This document shows positions 36,813-40,235 of a DNA stretch of 40,235 nt, piece after piece. Source of the DNA: a virus. Numbering within the stretch: position 1 is the stretch's first letter; each line of letters begins with the position of its first letter. The position numbers were made by a program, and so were the translations under genes. The stretch is from positions 1 through 40,235 of the IMG/VR virus record IMGVR_UViG_3300009108_000022. One strand, written 5' to 3'. Under the pieces are notes generated by a model. It was not told the origin of the DNA, ran no database searches, and was given only the letters and a program-made list of their open reading frames with translations.

Positions 36813-37585
36813 CTTAATTCTTTTATCCTCTTAAACAAAGTATACGCAGCCATAAACGCTTCAAAGTTTTTATCTATATCTTCAGACCTTACAGCCTCAA
36901 ATCTTCCCGTTGCCTTGTCGCACCTAAGGATGTAGGTTGCTTCAACTTCCTTACCATGTACGTCCTCAGCGGCCTTAGCATACGCCGCAACCTGTAAATG
37001 ATATTCCGGGTAAACCGCTTTACTCGTCTTCCAATCAATGACACAATACTCTCCGTTAATTGTTGCTCTGGCATCTAATGTGCCAGCATACTTATATTTC
37101 CTATGGTAAAGCTTCTCCTCTGCTGAGTGCCACTCTACCACATTCTGACCAACCCAATCCCTAAATGCCTCTATAGCATTGACCGCTTCTTCCTGTTGGG
37201 GAAGGGGCATTAAGTCCTCCTTTGTTATATCCCCAAGCTTAAAGCTAATAGCGTTCTCTACCCAATCGTGGGTAATGTTGCCAATGTTTAAAGCATCCGT
37301 TGACTTGCTTCTGTAAGCAGACTTGATGCCCTTCAATAAGGGTTCCATACCCATAGCTGACTTATAGATGTTTGTTTTCTTTGATGAAGATTCTTCATCG
37401 TGGAAAAAGTTTTTCTCCAGCCAGCCTACACCAACCTTTAAAGCCCAAGGGACTAAGGCGGGTTTAGATATGATATCAAGTATCCTAGTTGCACTAGGAA
37501 CTACTTCATCCTCTATTTTGTAGGAGTGCAGCCGCCGATCAAACCTTAGATCGACGGCCTCTCCATCGTGGTAGTTAATTTTCAA
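36809..37585 (-). CDS. PD-(D/E)XK exonuclease, RecB/Cas4-type
   Basis: DNA exonuclease of 258 residues. The RecB-like motifs appear in order: H106 (GNITHDWVE), D171 in KYKYAGTLDARATI, D184-W-K186 in YCVIDWKTSKA, and Q198 in YHLQVAAYAKA. This is the complete H-D-(D/E)xK-Q series expected for lambda-exonuclease/Cas4-like enzymes. It would resect double-strand ends so the Rad52-like annealer (1-410) can pair them. It overlaps a DUF736-like gene upstream (ATGA). No iron-sulfur cysteine cluster is visible, so a true Cas4 is unlikely. Confidence 0.9.
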   Translation of the reverse strand: MKINYHDGEAVDLRFDRRLHSYKIEDEVVPSATRILDIISKPALVPWALKVGVGWLEKNFFHDEESSSKKTNIYKSAMGMEPLLKGIKSAYRSKSTDALNIGNITHDWVENAISFKLGDITKEDLMPLPQQEEAVNAIEAFRDWVGQNVVEWHSAEEKLYHRKYKYAGTLDARATINGEYCVIDWKTSKAVYPEYHLQVAAYAKAAEDVHGKEVEATYILRCDKATGRFEAVRSEDIDKNFEAFMAAYTLFKRIKELR

Positions 37586-37824
37586 AACGGGACTTCATTG
37601 CTGACAGTATTTCTGGCGGATTTAGCAGAGCCATTATATGCGCCCTTCTCCTCAACCTTCCCCGAAAGGAAAGTGTTTCCACCTGCGCTTTGCTTTTTCC
37701 ACATAGCAACTCGCATTTCCGTACCGTCAATAAGGGCCTTACCAGTGTAATCTGGTCGTGCATCATTCCCCTCTTTGTCATTAACAAAGATAGAAATATC
37801 ACCCTCTTTCATTTCGTAAGCCAT
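37582..37824 (-). CDS. DUF736-like small protein, 80 aa
   Basis: The layout GDISIFVNDKEGNDARPDYT followed by GKALIDGTEMRVAMWKKQSA and GGNTFLSGKVEEKG fits the DUF736-type beta-barrel found in phages and mobile elements (x-S-I-F-x-N-x-K...P-D-Y-x-G...A-x-W-K-K...L-S). Often encoded next to exonucleases and annealers; a single-stranded DNA-binding role has been suggested in general but is not shown here. AGGAGA lies 6 bases before the ATG. Confidence 0.7.
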   Translation of the reverse strand: MAYEMKEGDISIFVNDKEGNDARPDYTGKALIDGTEMRVAMWKKQSAGGNTFLSGKVEEKGAYNGSAKSARNTVSNEVPF

Positions 37825-37833
37825 CTATATCTC

Positions 37834-38148
37834 CTATATAAGTTTAGTTTCTGCGCGACGAGTGGCTTGTTCTGTACGCCAAATATCAATCTCTAACTCG
37901 CAACGCTTCAGTTCCCATCTTAACTTCTCTTCCTTTTCGATTGCAACCGCGATACCATTAATTGTTTTGGTAACTTCCGGTCTTACCGAAACCCAATGCT
38001 CCTTGTCTGCTACAGTCTTCCCTACAGCTTGACCATACAACATGGCTCTTTGAGTCTTTTTGAACTCCTGCAACTGGTATGAATCAGCCTTAGCTTTAGC
38101 ATACTCAGGCGCAAGCGCATCAATTCTTTTTAAAACATCGTCCATCAT
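37834..38148 (-). CDS. Conserved coiled-coil phage protein, 104 aa
   Basis: Helical throughout: AKAKADSYQLQEFKKTQRAM, TVADKEHWVSVRPE, EKLRWELKRCELEIDIWRTE. It matches a recurrent small phage protein in recombination regions, in which a conserved A-x-x-x-T-V-A-(E/D)-(R/K)-E motif and a W-R helix near the end are seen. Function unknown. ATGA overlap with the HNH gene upstream at 38148-38145. Confidence 0.74.
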   Translation of the reverse strand: MMDDVLKRIDALAPEYAKAKADSYQLQEFKKTQRAMLYGQAVGKTVADKEHWVSVRPEVTKTINGIAVAIEKEEKLRWELKRCELEIDIWRTEQATRRAETKLI

Positions 38149-38450
38149 ATCTCTATTATACCTTCGTTAAATGCTTTGTCAAGTGTTTTTAAAATAAAAA
38201 TACCCTGCCAATCCATTAGCTCGTAGTCTCCCCTATGCATAGCGTCGTGGCATTCATGGCATAGTGGCATGGTTAGCCAATCACTAGCCTTGTATCCAGT
38301 TCCACCAGATAAGGGAGCTATCCTTCCTTTCAAGTGATGCGCCACTACAGTACCGTCAGCAGCGCCACACTCTATACAGGGTAGCGTAGCAACCCATTCA
38401 AGATACGCTTTACTCTCTACCCTCTTATTCTTCGGTATCGGTGCCCTCAT
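38145..38450 (-). CDS. HNH-type endonuclease/zinc protein (DUF968/Ref-like), 101 aa
   Basis: Zinc-binding HNH-like core: LEWVATLPCIECGAADGTVV (C-x2-C), AHHLKGRIAPLSGGTGYKAS, MPLCHECHDAMHRGDYELMD (C-x2-C-H...H). The AHH and the second C-x-x-C-H-x-x-x-H are the expected catalytic and structural residues of this family. The frame is open to 38471, but the ATG at 38450 removes most of the overlap with DUF3310 and begins MRAPIPKNKR. In E. coli P1 the related Ref enzyme needs RecA; the role here is inferred. Confidence 0.82.
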   Translation of the reverse strand: MRAPIPKNKRVESKAYLEWVATLPCIECGAADGTVVAHHLKGRIAPLSGGTGYKASDWLTMPLCHECHDAMHRGDYELMDWQGIFILKTLDKAFNEGIIEI

Positions 38451-38673
38451 GCTTGTTGATTTTATCCTCATTGTGTTGGTTAATTAGAATCTCAGCATAC
38501 CTGATAACCTTTCTTAGATCGCCAACAGGGTCGCCCTTAAATCTCCATCGTGAGGCATACTTGACAATGTTTGCGCTGCAAAAGTCTAGGTTATTAGACA
38601 TTATATACTCTATCGGCTCAATGTCAAGCATCCTGTAGTGTCTATCTAAATCCCGCATACGCCTGACAAACAC
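38425..38673 (-). CDS. DUF3310 protein, 82 aa
   Basis: The diagnostic series is visible: HYRMLDIEPIEYIMSNNLDF, then SANIVKYASRWRFKG and DPVGDLRKVIRYAEILI. DUF3310 occurs next to nucleotide metabolism and replication genes in many phages, and here it overlaps the end of the ribonucleotide reductase gene by 28 bases. No enzymatic activity can be assigned. A downstream ATG (38659) is also possible but the family N-terminus fits the longer form. Confidence 0.86.
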   Translation of the reverse strand: MFVRRMRDLDRHYRMLDIEPIEYIMSNNLDFCSANIVKYASRWRFKGDPVGDLRKVIRYAEILINQHNEDKINKHEGTDTEE

Positions 38674-40235
38674 TGTTCTTCACTGTTATCTTCATAAACT
38701 ACTCCCCTTTTTGCGTTAGCTTCCGTATAAGGTACTGGTGTTATAGGTTGACCGCCCCTCGCTCCATCAGGATATACGGTTAGACCCCTAAGGCCATGAG
38801 CATACTTGCGTATGATCTTAGCAAACTCCGACACCTTACTATCGTTGTTTAAATCGCTCCCCCATGCTGGCAGATTCAATGTAGAGCTTATCGCATGATC
38901 TACATATTTCTGTAGCTCAAACTGAAACTTAATCCTACGCTCTGGATCAGCCGCTAAATCAACAGCGGATTCAATCTTCTCAGGGTCTATTCCCGCGTTG
39001 ATGAGAGTTTCGGCTGTACCGTCAACGACAAACTGATGTTTCCATTTGACTCCATCTGCAAGGTAGCGTCTGCGGTATGCCACGGCGTAGATTGGTTCCA
39101 CACCTGAGGTTGTTCCCGCGATAATGCTAATAGTCCCTGTTGGAGCAATTGCTCTGTATCCCTTAGGACGACTGAGAAAAAGTCTGTCGCAATGCTCGTC
39201 AGCGGATCGCTTGCTTTCTGATTCATATACTTTCATCCATTGTTTTAATTCATCTGTCATTTCATAGCGGCATCCACGCTTCAACAACCATTCATGCATA
39301 CCCATTAAGCCAAGCCCTATACGACTGTTCTTTTGCCTAACCTCTGCTACCTTCTCGTAAGGCACTTGCGCCCGGATTAAACCGCATACCAAAAACTTAG
39401 AAGCAAGATTTACAACGCTCTTAAACTCGTCAATGGAATCAATGGCAGCCAAGTTGACGCTACCAAGATTACATACATCACTATCATCTTCAGAAGTGAT
39501 TTCAGTACAGGCGTTTCTAAGTGTTTCATTTTCATTTGCTCCAAAGTTAAAGGAGAATCCCGGCTCTCCCGTCATCATAGCTTGTCTTACGTTCTCATTG
39601 AATACCTCGCTACCATTACCATTAAGCCAATCAGAATCGTAATTTAATGACACGTTCATCATGTCTAACGGCGCTGGAAAGTTAAAGTCTGCCTTCTTAG
39701 CGTCAGCTAAACTAATATTAGTACCCGGCACGTTCATATCATGCCAGTTCTTTTCTTTTAATAGGTTGACAGCATCTTCATGTTGCCAATTCAAACTACC
39801 ATACAATGCAGATCGCCTACTGCCGCCCTGCATAACATTACGGCCAACCTCATTAAGAGTTTTCAATAAAGGGATGGGGCCAGAAGCTACACCACCCGTG
39901 CGCTTCAACTGTCTACCGGATGGTCTTGCTATAGATACATCTACACCGATCCCCCCTCCGGTCATTAAGCAAGACATTGCTCTTTGTGTAACTCCGGCCC
40001 ACTCTTCCCTAGTATCCTCCTCTAAACGCAACAGGTAGCAGTTATTATAGAACCTAGCTTCCTTACCAGCGTACCATAAGTATCTGCCGCCGGGAATAAA
40101 CTTGAATTCCGAAATGTAATGCGCCAACTGATCCCTGTCTGACTTAGCCATCAGATTATTTTTCTTACCATCCATATCACCACAAACACTATTGACTACA
40201 GTGTTAGACTTATCAGCCCATGTCTCGTAGGGATT
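38646..40235 (-). CDS. Ribonucleotide reductase, B12-dependent class II type (5' end beyond the right edge)
   Basis: Makes deoxyribonucleotides for phage replication. The frame continues upstream of the ATG at 40175 to the window edge (20 more residues, with PYETWADKSNTVVNSVCGD), so the N-terminus is outside. Visible motifs: FIPGGRYLWYAGKEARFYNN-CYLL with the first redox cysteine, NACTEI and CNLGSVNLA at the active site, the glycine-rich GTGTISI-like stretch APTGTISIIAGTTSGVEP, and the C-terminal EEQCLSGVCGI with its swinging cysteine pair. No R2 subunit gene accompanies it in the window, in line with a class II enzyme. Genes downstream overlap it, so it heads this operon as far as seen. Confidence 0.94.
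   Translation of the reverse strand, partial: NPYETWADKSNTVVNSVCGDMDGKKNNLMAKSDRDQLAHYISEFKFIPGGRYLWYAGKEARFYNNCYLLRLEEDTREEWAGVTQRAMSCLMTGGGIGVDVSIARPSGRQLKRTGGVASGPIPLLKTLNEVGRNVMQGGSRRSALYGSLNWQHEDAVNLLKEKNWHDMNVPGTNISLADAKKADFNFPAPLDMMNVSLNYDSDWLNGNGSEVFNENVRQAMMTGEPGFSFNFGANENETLRNACTEITSEDDSDVCNLGSVNLAAIDSIDEFKSVVNLASKFLVCGLIRAQVPYEKVAEVRQKNSRIGLGLMGMHEWLLKRGCRYEMTDELKQWMKVYESESKRSADEHCDRLFLSRPKGYRAIAPTGTISIIAGTTSGVEPIYAVAYRRRYLADGVKWKHQFVVDGTAETLINAGIDPEKIESAVDLAADPERRIKFQFELQKYVDHAISSTLNLPAWGSDLNNDSKVSEFAKIIRKYAHGLRGLTVYPDGARGGQPITPVPYTEANAKRGVVYEDNSEEQCLSGVCGI

Noticed and set aside
36809-37585. Cas4-type CRISPR adaptation nuclease reading of the RecB-like protein
   Set aside because: The nuclease motifs fit, but there is no four-cysteine iron-sulfur cluster and no Cas genes nearby; a phage recombination exonuclease is the simpler call.
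1-40235. tRNA genes and CRISPR arrays
   Set aside because: No convincing cloverleaf with T-arm consensus was found on either strand (TTCGA-like sites at 5678 and 3688 lack stems), and no set of regularly spaced direct repeats with spacers.
1-40235. Circular closure of the window (base 40235 joined to base 1)
   Set aside because: Reading the junction in either edge gene's frame meets a stop within about a dozen codons, so neither the Rad52-like gene nor the RNR gene continues across it.

Overview
The window looks like most of the genome of a lytic tailed phage with podovirus-type organisation, most plausibly infecting a marine or other aquatic proteobacterium. The evidence is a head-to-tail gene order (small and large terminase, a 651-residue portal, scaffold, an SU10-type HK97-fold capsid protein, adaptor, fibres, tail nozzle-like protein, large ejection proteins) with no tape measure, sheath or tail tube gene. 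No integrase, repressor or plasmid function is visible. Host and habitat are inference, resting on auxiliary genes common in aquatic phages: a B12-type ribonucleotide reductase, a 2OG-Fe(II) oxygenase and an A-type Fe-S carrier.

Layout. (1) Bases 1-3479, minus strand: a leftward early operon from a strong sigma70-type promoter (TTGACT-16-TATAAT, 3534-3507). It holds four small unknown genes, a 153-residue unknown, a DnaB/Twinkle-type helicase, a Holliday-resolvase-like PD-(D/E)XK nuclease, a 67-residue unknown and a Rad52-type annealing protein cut by the left edge. (2) Bases 3480-5902: an intergenic and micro-gene region. It has a divergent rightward promoter, a candidate structured RNA, a 54-residue basic protein directly behind a second rightward promoter, a leftward cassette of five small genes (three of 54-59 residues, then a GP88-like cysteine-rich protein and a zinc-binding miniprotein) with two intrinsic terminators, and a 350-base noncoding leader with several hairpins and a T8 tract. 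(3) Bases 5903-34791, plus strand: the late operon, packed by ATGA/TAATG/TTGA/GTGA overlaps. It runs from terminase through head genes, a tandem array of short fibre/adhesin genes (14679-22040), the nozzle-like protein, five probable ejection proteins (24378-32140) and a membrane/lysis-like region that also contains the Fe-S carrier. (4) Bases 34788-40235, minus strand: a leftward operon whose first gene in the window is the ribonucleotide reductase (5' end beyond the right edge). It continues with DUF3310, an HNH protein, a RecB/Cas4-type exonuclease, a zinc-finger/GIY-YIG protein, another PD-(D/E)XK protein and several small proteins.

How it fits together: the RecB-like exonuclease and Rad52-like annealer form a likely recombination pair. 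The helicase, resolvase-like nuclease, RNR and HNH proteins serve replication and nucleotide supply. No DNA polymerase, primase, recognisable endolysin, tRNA, CRISPR array or reverse transcriptase was seen. The two window edges do not read through into each other, so the window is not a closed circle, and missing replication genes probably lie outside it.

Least explained parts: the two noncoding hairpin-rich regions (about 3620-3860 and 5600-5840), the terminator-bounded GP88/zinc-protein cassette, the modular fibre array with shared C-terminal signatures, and the nested micro-genes in the lysis-like region.
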